Source: Pleurotus djamor | Taxonomy: Eukaryota > Basidiomycota > Agaricomycetes > Agaricales > Pleurotaceae | Assembly (NCBI GenBank): GCA_029747585.1 | Contig: JAPEVF010000004.1 | Location: 186,001 to 250,000 of the forward strand | Length of the DNA stretch: 64,000 bases | Direction: 5' to 3' | Shown here: piece by piece, positions 56,374 to 64,000 of the stretch | How positions within the stretch are numbered: the first letter of the stretch is position 1 | Layout: each line of letters starts with the position of its first letter | Position numbers and translations under genes: made by a program | The notes under the pieces: generated by a model | Told to the model about the DNA's origin: nothing | The model's database searches: none | Seen by the model: the letters and a program-made list of their open reading frames with translations, nothing else

Positions 56374-58329
56374 CATGGCTTGGGAAGGCATTGAAGAAGC
56401 CGAGGTAGAGTACGTCGCAGTCTTGGTGAATAGCGTGCTGTGGGGTATCTCGTGTACTCAAACGTATTGTCCCTCCCACTTATCACCCGTGCTTCATAGC
56501 CACTGACCTAGTTTACTGATAGCTTCCTCTACTTTAAACGGTTGGTTTCATGTCCCTTTGACTTAATGCTCTTCTGGTTGGCTTATGGTCGTTGCAAGCT
56601 TCCGCAAGGACGACAGTAAATGGATCCAAGCTCTGGTGTGTGCCCCGAATCAAGTACTTATCCGAATGCCCAGCTTAAACGTCGTTTATAGGTCATCTGG
56701 CTCTTGTAAGCTTCACTTGGTCTTGCCTGCCACGAGCGGGACTTTTACGCCGACATCGTGTTCCAGCGCGTGTGACACAGCCCATCTGATCCTAACCAAT
56801 CGTGGATGTAAGTCCTGTTGACGCTGTATGCTCTTCTCGACGTCTCCGCTCACGTTGAGTATTCCCTACTAGTTTGGATCGATATCGTCCTCTCGGATAA
56901 TGGCTGGGTCGTCTCGGAGTAAGAACTTTCTGCTTCGCAACTTTTCCGCGTGTCTGATGATTTGATTAGAGAATATCTTGTCAGTCTCCGTCTGGGCTCT
57001 GTGAAACGTGCGCTTAACCGTTCCCTTCTTCAGTGGGCTAGCTTCTTCACCGTAAGTTTCGATCAGAGGTGAGCTGGGAAAAGGCTGACTTTCCGCAGTG
57101 TCTCGTTGCATTGCCGTGTCAGCTTTTCTTTGCGAACAGAATCTGGAACTGTTCGTCGTCATTTCTTCTCGAATTCTTAGACAGGAGAACCTAACTCCGT
57201 TTGCCAGTTTCTGGACGCAATTGGCTAATACCCCTCTTTTTCGTGCGTCGCTTTACTTCCGTTCCTAATTATTGCAATGACGGGAAGCCCTCTAGATTCC
57301 TACTTCATTGTACCAACTTGGTACGTGGCTTTCGCATGGCGGTAGTATGTAGAACTTGCTGATGTGATTTCCCGGCCGTAGTGGGCTATATCGGTGGGTA
57401 TACGGCTAATGCATTTCTTCGTTCATGACCGTGTACTAATTCCGACTCCCAGCGTTCCTGGCACTCAAGTGCGTGTACTTCTCGGGCAATCAGTTTATTA
57501 TTATTCTTGGCTGACGTGACGGCTTCCTCGGTCTTAGCCTTCAACAAGTTTCGATCGCACAATTTTACGATCTCCAGGTCTGTGGACCAGATGTCTCTTT
57601 GAAATCCAAGACCGCATCCCCACTGACACCTCCCCGTATCAATCATAGAAACTGCTCAAGTCGATCTGGGGCGTTCAAGCCGGCGAAGATATGCTCATTA
57701 CTCTCATTCTTTTCTACATGTTGTGGAAACAGAAAGAGGGCGAGATCCTCAAACAGTGGGATGCCTTTTTCCTTACGTTCATGTGTTCGTTCGGTTGACT
57801 GCGTTCTGTGTACAGAACTTCCCAACTTATTTATCGGGTCATGATTATAGGTATCAACACGGGTACATGGACGGCACTCGTCGCATTATTCGCTTTGATA
57901 ACTGTAGGTTCCTAGCTTCCCAATCCTTTCGTGTTCATGGAATGCTGATAGTGTCATCCGTAGATGACCGTATGGCCGAACACATTCGCTTTTGTTTCTC
58001 TCAATTTGGTCATCTGTCCGATCTACTGCAATACACTCTTGGGCAACCTTAACGCAAGGGACTATATCCGAGCGGGTACTTCAAACCAGAGCAACGTCAC
58101 CATGATCCCGTCATTCCGGACGACACGACGGGACGGCGAGGAGGTCAGAATATCTCGTTATCCCCATTTTTCTTTTAGTAATCAACCCCATCGTTGCAGA
58201 CTCTGGAGGTCGACATGGAAGCAAACCACTTACACAGGGATGCGCCACCCTCCCTATCGTCCGGGGACAACCTGTCAGAATCCAAAGAAGTGCCAACCAG
58301 AGGGTAAAGACGGGAGGAAAGGTACATGA
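56374..58329 (+). pseudogene. DUF6534-type seven-helix membrane protein, probably broken in the middle
   Basis: DUF6534 proteins are abundant, uncharacterised seven-helix proteins of mushrooms. The first part is clear: MAWEGIEEAEVEYVAVLVNS, VLWGISCTQTY, FRKDDSKWIQALVIWLL and DTAHLILTNRG in successive exons. The last part is clear too: KLLKSIWGVQAGEDMLITLI, ILFYMLWKQKEGEILKQ, TSQLIYRVMIIGINTGTWTA, LVALFALIT, PNTFAFVSLNLVICPIYCNT, LLGNLNARDYIRAG. Between about 56870 and 57645 the expected third and fourth helices are not readable as clean exons. Only a relic (QLFFANRIWNCS, about 57121-57156) matches, while two minus-strand ORFs fill the space. Either the gene is decaying or its middle exons are unusually split. 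RNA data would settle it. Confidence 0.6.
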
Positions 58330-58437
58330 ACGCCGCGTACATCCAGTTAAGAAATAAATTGTCTAGTCATTCGTCCGTGAAGTGCAAGAAAGGTATATAT
58401 GTATGACTTTTTGTGTTACCCAGTTACCGCCTCGAAT

Positions 58438-59706
58438 TCATCTACTCGTAGTGTTGTGCTTATTTAACAATTCGGCTGTTAAGACGTCGTAGACAAGATC
58501 AGCCTGTTGATCTTGTTGAACCATCATAGGTCTCTGCTCTCGCAACCAATCGATCTCTTGAACCACCAAGTCCTGGGCGAATCTATCTGGGATTGGCCCT
58601 AGTGGCGATCGATATGGTGTAACGGTCGAATCTGAATTTGATGACCCATTTACCGTAGGTTGGGGCGCATCTCCCTCAAAATGCAGGAGGCCGTAGCCGC
58701 GCATTAGAGAGGAGAGAGCGATGAAAGTCCCTGTCCGTCCCACACCGGCAGAGCAACCGACCATAATGGGAGGGTCAAGAGAGTCGGCTTCCTTATTTTC
58801 GTTGGTGGATACAGGTGATTGGTTGAGTCTATGCACCAGATGGATAAATTTGACGAGACTGATTTGATCCTCTGGAGACGGTACGCCGTGGTCTGGCCAA
58901 GCATAGTAAAGCATATGACGGAAGAGGATGGGTGCATTGTCCGAGCCGCCGTTGAGGCTTGGTGACGTCTGGGTTACGGAGACCAAGCTCTCAATGCATA
59001 ACGCGTCTTCGTGATGTCTGGTCTCCAGAAGAGTGGATTTAAGTGCTCCTAAGGCGGAGTCACTACTTTCCGGGTTTAAAATCAAGGATTGACCGACGCA
59101 ATCCGGGAAGTATGGGTGTGCCTTCGTACGACCACCTTCGATGTTCTGAGTGAGCTGGACGACAGTACGGATGCGGCATGGCTTGACTAGGGGTCCATCT
59201 TCCCTCTGGAGGGGTTCAGGAGGGTGGGTTTCGGGTTGCAATATGATGCTCAGAAATGCATGAGCCGTATGGGGTAGAGGTGCCTGATTGGCGATCCACC
59301 ACCGTCGTCCAAACCTCTCTTGAACCCAGCTAGCATTCAAATATCCACCGCATGAGTCGTCTCCATTTGAGGTGCACTCAGCATCGGTAACCACGACGCG
59401 AGTGCGGTCATAAGCCTCGAGTTGGTAGTATCGATTTTTACGCTCGTGCCTAGGCTGGCTACCCACAACGACCGCAAAGTGTTCTACAACCTCCTGCGTG
59501 ATGGCGGCGTAGTCAGCAGAATGATGAGCGTTCGATGGTCTGCGATCATGCGGACGAGATAAATCTCTCGCCAGCTCGCGCGTTGCCTCGCGATTGTTGA
59601 GGACGAGCATAGCAGCCTTGCGGTACGCTCCAGACCGAGCGTTCGCCAGCCATGCGGGGAAGCTCGAGTGCGATGTTCCGTTCGAGGAGGAAAGGGCCTT
59701 CATCAT
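58438..59706 (-). CDS. Classical protein tyrosine phosphatase, single exon
   Basis: Removes phosphate from phosphotyrosine, probably on MAP kinases or similar cytosolic targets. ATG at 59706, 422 residues, no intron. PTP motifs in order: KNRYYQLEAYDRTRV (pTyr loop region), GGYLNASWVQERF, WWIANQAPLPHTAHAFLSII, YYAWPDHGVPSPED (WPD loop with catalytic Asp), P-loop VGCSAGVGRTGTF and the Q-loop region near QDLVVQEIDWLREQRPMMVQ. The residue before the catalytic Cys is Gly, where most PTPs have His (HCSAGVGRTG). Everything else needed for catalysis is present. Stop TAG/TGA region at 58438. Convergent with the DUF6534 locus, divergent from the NR2C2AP-like gene. Confidence 0.93.
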   Translation of the reverse strand: MMKALSSSNGTSHSSFPAWLANARSGAYRKAAMLVLNNREATRELARDLSRPHDRRPSNAHHSADYAAITQEVVEHFAVVVGSQPRHERKNRYYQLEAYDRTRVVVTDAECTSNGDDSCGGYLNASWVQERFGRRWWIANQAPLPHTAHAFLSIILQPETHPPEPLQREDGPLVKPCRIRTVVQLTQNIEGGRTKAHPYFPDCVGQSLILNPESSDSALGALKSTLLETRHHEDALCIESLVSVTQTSPSLNGGSDNAPILFRHMLYYAWPDHGVPSPEDQISLVKFIHLVHRLNQSPVSTNENKEADSLDPPIMVGCSAGVGRTGTFIALSSLMRGYGLLHFEGDAPQPTVNGSSNSDSTVTPYRSPLGPIPDRFAQDLVVQEIDWLREQRPMMVQQDQQADLVYDVLTAELLNKHNTTSR

Positions 59707-60029
59707 CGTCGGCGACAGTGATGAGATGGTGGTGGTTTGACAAACCGTCGCCTAAAAGCTAAGCGTGCATCATGGAAAAGACCAAACTAGTCTAATCTAC
59801 TTCTTCCCACGCAACGCCCACCCTGGCGAGTTTCTATTCCTCGGAAGTTCTCAAGGTCGACGTCAGGCGTTGCGTCATTCGCAGAAGCGACGGTCAAAAC
59901 TGTTTTGCATTTGTCGGGTGACCATGATCAGCTGCCTGAGCCTGCAGGCTCCTGTGAGTACCTCCTATATCACCCCTAGATGAGCTGAAGATAATGCGGA
60001 GAGCAAGCGGAGCGCAGCTGCAGCACTCT
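59707..60029. promoter_or_regulatory. Divergent promoter, phosphatase and NR2C2AP-like gene
   Basis: 323 bp between opposed ATGs. No exon or RNA gene recognised. Confidence 0.4.
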
Positions 60030-60575
60030 ATGCCTTACCTCGTGAACCTCATCACGTCTGATACGAAGATCAAGTAAAGGATCAAACTTTCATCGAAAAT
60101 CTGTCTTGACCATCAACGTCAGGGTCAGCTCAGACAAAAGTGCCAGCAAAAAGCACCTCATCGATGGCAGCCCAGAAACTTGTTGGACTTCGCAACAGGT
60201 ATATCCTCTGCAGAATTTCAAATTCTGGGCTGAACACCTCCACAGGATCTTCCGCAATCGATACAACTCATATTCCCTCAACCAGTGGTTCCAAAACTTC
60301 TGACATTCACTTTCCAAGGCGGTTTCGTCGGCACACAATGCGTGATCCAAACGACGACACCTTCCGAGGACTCAACGGCGAAACCTGCATGGGAGAACCT
60401 AACGAACGTATACCCCGAAGATGTCAATAGGAAGCAGGTGTTTGACCTTCCTCCGATGCCTAGCCCCAAAGGCATCAGCGGAATCAAGTTTGTCTTCGAG
60501 AAGAGTTCGGATTTCTTTGGTAGAATCACAATTTACGACCTATCGTTAGAAGGTAGCAGCCTGGCCTCCGATTAG
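60030..60575 (+). CDS. NR2C2AP-like small discoidin (F5/8 type C)-fold protein
   Basis: Homologue of nuclear receptor 2C2-associated protein, a small conserved eukaryotic protein with a galactose-binding-like fold; role in fungi unknown. Three exons, 60030-60073, 60123-60198 and 60246-60575, give 149 residues starting MPYLVNLITSDTKIKVSSDK. Family landmarks: KKHLIDGSPETCWTSQQ (compare the DNxETCWNSDQG block), PQSIQLIFPQPV, FTFQGGFVGTQCVIQ, YPEDVNRKQVFDLP, IKFVFEKSSDFFGRITIYDL and SLEGSSLASD. The start was chosen because its donor (GTAAAG) restores frame to VSSDKS, whereas no ATG precedes VSS in its own frame. Stop TAG 60573-60575. Confidence 0.88.
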
Positions 60576-60688
60576 TATAGAAACGGTAAAATGCCCTGGT
60601 CACACCGCGCGTTCATTGCATCATCCAATCGCACGGCTACCTCTTCCATCCACGAACCGGTATTACTATGACCATGGCTGACTAACGC

Positions 60689-62184
60689 ATGGTCAGGTTC
60701 ACTCCCACCTATCGTGTCGTATTGCCCCGCATTGTCCAGTTATCTAGGCATTTCACCTCAACAAACCCCAGTAGAATGTCCTATCCAAGCACCATCCAAG
60801 CGATCACGATCGCCAAGGTCAAGCAAGATGGATACGCGAACTCAGGAGTCGGATTACTTACCCAAACGCTTAGACTGGAGACTTTGAAGTTATCGAGAAG
60901 ACACCCCAACCTTTCAAACCGTCACCATCTGACATTGTGATCAAAGTGAGTTTACAGCTTGATTGGCATGGCGCGAAACCTCATGTTGTCTCTGTATGTA
61001 TTAGGTCGAGGTATGTCCGTTTGATTGATCAAAGAAATTATAACAGAAGGAAGGTTATCGTTAGTACTTCGGTGTCAATTTCATCGACACATACTATAGG
61101 TGCGTGACGGTTATTTGCAGGTTCAGGATCAAACTCAGTATCCCTCAGGAAAGGACTGTATCCTCTCAAGTCCTTCCCGGCCGTCTTAGGCAAAGAAGTG
61201 TCGGGCACGATCGTCGCATTACCGACCGACGCGAACATTCTAAATGACCCAGACTTCCAAGCCCGCAAGTACGTTGTTGGAGGGAAAGTGGCCGCGGTAC
61301 GCAGCTTCACCGTCCTACTTCGTGACGCAACGTGAATATCCTTGCATTCGACAGGATTGGCTTGGCTCCCATTCGGACTATGCTGCCATCCCCTACAAGC
61401 TTGTGTATCCCGTGCCCCCGTCCGTCTCGACGCTGACGGCCGCTGCAGGCCTCGTGCAAGCCCTGACAGCCGTGACCTTCATGGATGAATCGTACGAAGT
61501 CAAGAAGGGGGATGTTCTCCTAGTCCACACAGTCGCTGGGGGACTTGGTCTCCTGTTCACGCAATACGCCAAACACCTTGGGGCAACCGTGATAGGCACT
61601 ACCTCCACGCCGGAGAAAGCTGAATTGGCTAAAGCCAACGGGGCGGATTATGTGATCTTGTATAAATCGGAGGATACTGTGCAGCGAGTGTTGGAAATTA
61701 CGAAGGGCGAGGGTGTTGATGCGATATTCGACGGTGTAGGAAAGGACACGTGCGTATCTGGATTATCGGATATCCTGGGCACAAGAGATCTGACTGCTTG
61801 ACTCGCAGGTTTGACAATAACTTCAAGATGATCAAGCGGAAAGGAACAATCGTGTCCGTTGGTAACGCTTCTGGTGCAGTCCCTCCGTTCCCGGTCCTGA
61901 AGCTAGTCGAAAAGAACGTCAAGCTTCTTCGCCCAACGTAAGACCAAGAGTCACTCACCTAGACCATACTGACAGGGCTTTCTAGGATGAACAACTATAC
62001 ATATACGCCGTCAGAAGCGCTGCACTACGGCAACAAGGTGTTTGATCTGATTTCCAAGGGCATTTTGAAGATCCATATATTCAAGCATTATCCATTCACC
62101 GCAGAGGGGGTACAGCAGGCTCAGAAGGACCTAACAGGTGGAGTATCTACAGGAAAATTGGTCATCGACTTGACTGGCAATTGA
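60689..62184 (+). CDS. NADPH:quinone oxidoreductase, Zta1-like
   Basis: Zeta-crystallin-type MDR enzyme reducing quinones with NADPH; no catalytic zinc. Two in-frame ATGs: 60689 gives MVRFTPTYRVVLPRIVQLSR, basic and acid-free like a mitochondrial presequence, and 60776 gives MSYPSTIQAITIAK, the usual family start. Exons continue TGDFEVIEKTPQPFKPSPSD, IVIK, a 6-nt micro-exon (61005-61010, VE), then YFGVNFIDTYYR, KGLYPLKSFPAVLGKEVSG, SDYAAIPYKLVYPVPPSV, the cofactor loop VHTVAGGLGLLFTQYAKHLG (AGGVG-like) and IGTTSTPEKAELAKANGADY. Next come GEGVDAIFDGVGKDT, FDNNFKMIKRKGTIVSVGNA and HYPFTAEGVQQAQKDLTGG, ending VIDLTGN (TGA 62182-62184). About seven introns. Dual localisation by alternative start is possible. 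Confidence 0.92.
61005..61010 (+). other. 6-nt micro-exon (GTCGAG) in the quinone reductase gene
   Basis: Flanked by an acceptor GTATTAG and a donor GTATGTCC. Inclusion gives VIK-VE-YFGVNFIDTYYR, matching the family's two-residue spacing before the (Y)xGVNFID block. Confidence 0.65.
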
Positions 62185-62363
62185 GGGCGTGTCCATCTTA
62201 CAGTTATGATGTACATTATTATTCGTTATTCCAATCGAGTTCGAGAAAGCAACTCTCAGTAATTCCATATATCACACCTATCGAATCGTAGTGGTTGAGA
62301 CGGGGGGCTACTTTGGCACGTTAGCATCTAGAAAATTTGAGAAATGGTGGTGGACCTACGCGT

Positions 62364-62657
62364 TCATTTCTTCGTTGCCTGATCCTTCTTCTGTGACTCT
62401 GAAACCTCATTCTCTAGCCCATCCAGTAGCCCATCCAGGTGACTGATAATCCCATCCACCCTTGACTCAACACCCTCCGCGATCCCATCTGCAGCCTGTA
62501 AGCAAGATAACAACTCTTGGAAATTCGCGTCCGCCTCGTCATTGGGAGACATGGATTGATTGATAAGTTTGGTCAGCATGGCGAGATCGGATTCAAGTGA
62601 GGTCCCATCTTGCTGTGCGTTTGCAGACGAGTCCGAGGTGGAGTTCGTGGACGACAT
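62364..62657 (-). CDS. Small coiled-coil protein, conserved in fungi, function unknown
   Basis: ATG at 62657, one exon, 97 residues. N-terminus is Ser/Thr/Asn-rich (MSSTNSTSDSSANAQQDG), followed by a predicted helix LESDLAMLTKLINQ, the phrase SPNDEADANFQELLSCLQAA, then VESRVDGIISHLDGLLDGLE with heptad-like Leu/Ile spacing, and a Lys-rich end (KKDQATKK). Phrases like PNDEADANF and AADGIAEGVE are familiar from uncharacterised Agaricomycete proteins. Composition and size suggest a partner in a helical complex, but no function is claimed. Head-to-head with THOC1, only 63 bp between ATGs. Confidence 0.75.
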   Translation of the reverse strand: MSSTNSTSDSSANAQQDGTSLESDLAMLTKLINQSMSPNDEADANFQELLSCLQAADGIAEGVESRVDGIISHLDGLLDGLENEVSESQKKDQATKK

Positions 62658-62720
62658 GGTCAAGAGGGAGAGAGACAGAGAAACAATTTGGGCGCCTAAG
62701 GCAACTTGCCTCCGGGTTTC
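62658..62720. promoter_or_regulatory. 63-bp bidirectional promoter/5' UTR gap
   Basis: Only 63 bp separate the ATG of the small coiled-coil gene (minus) from the ATG of the THO subunit (plus). The 5' UTRs must overlap or be very short, so transcription is probably coupled. Confidence 0.5.
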
Positions 62721-64000
62721 ATGACGTCCTTCAAGTTGCAAACAGACCTCAATGCACTCATAACCTCCATCGACTCCCAGTCCGTTACCCAACCCGCATT
62801 GGACAAACTCGTGGAAGGTGTACTGGAGAAGACTCTGGGTAAATGTTCTCCGGAAAATAGAAAGAGTATTTGGGAATATCTATTGAAGAATGAAATCCTC
62901 ACATTCGCGGTTAGTTTGGGGTTTCACGTCCTTTCTTGCCTCTGGACGCGGGCTGAATCGCTTCGTAGACCAAGGAGGGACAGGCGTTGAAAGCGGAAGA
63001 CCTGACATACTATGATCAGTTACGCGACAGACTAGATTTAGCATTAACTTTCACCGAACACGGTGCGTGGTACAAATCTCGCTCAGAAAGCATCTATCTG
63101 ACATGAATGGTGTATTACAGATGCCTGCGAACCTACTTTCCCTTTCGTCGTCCTCCAGGACCTCTTGGAAACACAGACAATCGCATCATGCTCCCACATA
63201 TTCTCCTGGCTCGAGTCGCGTTCTCAACGTCTAACAGTGGACATGGTGCCTCAGAAGGGCAAGGCGCTATACCTTCTAAGAATGCTCAACGATCTTCTTC
63301 GTCGGTTGTCGAAAATGGGGTCTAATACCATATTCTGTGGGCGGATTCTGACATTCCTCAGTACTGTGTTTCCATTGGGAGAACGGAGTGGTGTCAATCT
63401 ACGTGGGGAATATGGACCTCCTTGGGAAAGCGTCGGCGAAGCGAAGACAACCAAGGACGAATCACAGAATGCGGATGCGATGAAAGTCGATGAACCCTCG
63501 CAAACCAAGACCGATTCGATGGACGTCGATGGGGCGAAGCCAGAGGACAAGAAAGAAGGTACGCACCCGAGGCTACACTACCTATGGTTACGCGACTTAA
63601 AATGACTCTCCAAAGACTTCTACAACACTTTCTGGTCATTACAACTGTATTTCTCAAAACCACCGTTATTCGCCAATCCTGGGGTATTCGAGGATTTCCG
63701 AACCTCTGTGACCAAAGTTCTTCCTGTAATCAAGGAAGCGACTGCCAAAGAACGGGCCATGATGGGCAGTCGTGCTAGCAATGGTCACAATACCCTCAGC
63801 AAGCGAAAGCGCGAACCAGACACGACCGATGACGTCCAGACCAGTGAATATTTCTTCGCAAAGTTTCTAACAAGTCCGGAATTGCTTGATCTCGAAGTGA
63901 GTCAAGCACGGGGTCATCCACACAAAGTCTCATTTTTCCTGTTCTTCAGATCGCCGATACACACTTTCGTCGCCAATTCTTGTTCCAGCTACTCATCTTG
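62721..64000 (+). CDS. THO complex subunit 1 (Hpr1/THOC1), 3' end outside window
   Basis: Core subunit of the THO complex, which couples transcription to mRNP assembly and export in the nucleus. ATG at 62721 (MTSFKLQTDLNALITSID). Exons visible: LVEGVLEKTLGKCSPENRKS with IWEYLLKNEILTFA, then DLTYYDQLRDRLDLALTFTE. The conserved block PFVVLQDLLETQTIASCSHI, FSWLESRS, KGKALYLLRMLNDLLRRLSK, IFCGRILTFLSTVFPLGERS, GVNLRGEYGPPWE follows, then an acidic/Lys linker (AMKVDEPSQTKTDSMDVDG), then DFYNTFWSLQLYFSKPPLFA, VLPVIKEATAKE and SEYFFAKFLTSPELLDLE. These are hallmarks of fungal Hpr1/THOC1. At least five introns. Sequence continues past 64000 within the helical domain. Confidence 0.93.

Noticed and set aside
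1..64000. tRNA, rRNA or snRNA genes
   Set aside because: Read for cloverleaf-type and conserved rRNA stretches on both strands and saw none; a covariance-model scan could still find one.

Overview
The window looks like nuclear DNA of a filamentous basidiomycete, most likely an Agaricomycete. Nearly every gene is broken by many 45-70 bp GT-AG introns, and the families present are typical of mushrooms: long unspecific peroxygenases, PDR ABC transporters, DUF6534 seven-helix proteins, UstYa/DUF3328 proteins and an HxRRGD fucosyltransferase-like protein. I saw no rRNA, tRNA or CRISPR. Single Ns are concentrated at about 46.0-52.7 kb and mostly keep the reading frames open, as expected of masked allelic SNPs rather than assembly gaps.

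Layout. 0-5.2 kb: a PDR-type ABC transporter (minus strand, cut by the left edge). 5.8-9.2 kb: a tandem pair of heme-thiolate peroxygenase genes, the first a pseudogene and the second intact. 9.5-16.5 kb (minus): a probable peroxisomal alpha/beta hydrolase, the mitochondrial methylcrotonoyl-CoA carboxylase alpha subunit, and a Sel1-repeat chitin synthase activator (Chs4/Skt5-like) with a CaaX end. 16.9-19.7 kb: exocyst subunit Exo84. 19.9-24.5 kb: a Baeyer-Villiger-type flavin monooxygenase and an MDR oxidoreductase. 24.5-29 kb: a RhoGEF-domain protein, a candidate non-autonomous transposon and an F-box protein. 29.7-32.2 kb: a degenerate S9 peptidase. 32.5-43.3 kb: AP-3 delta adaptin, a double beta-trefoil lectin, a small membrane protein, a GCK-type Ste20 kinase and a DxxxD-type CDF metal transporter.

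44.9-55.9 kb is the accessory part. It holds two secreted proteins with related hydrophobic segments, a type II fucosyltransferase-like enzyme, a 60-residue secreted protein, a single-pass membrane protein of unknown function, two UstYa-like (DUF3328) proteins and a cytochrome P450. This resembles a fungal RiPP/cyclopeptide-type biosynthetic locus, but no unambiguous repeat-core precursor is visible. It is my main candidate for an undescribed system.

56.3-64 kb returns to a broken-looking DUF6534 gene and then housekeeping genes: a protein tyrosine phosphatase, an NR2C2AP-like discoidin-fold protein, a Zta1-like quinone reductase containing a 6-nt micro-exon, a small coiled-coil protein and the THO subunit Hpr1/THOC1, which runs off the right edge. 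The exocyst, AP-3, Chs4-like, GCK kinase and RhoGEF genes all belong to secretion, polarity and cell-wall biology, but they are probably neighbours by ordinary synteny and not an operon-like unit.
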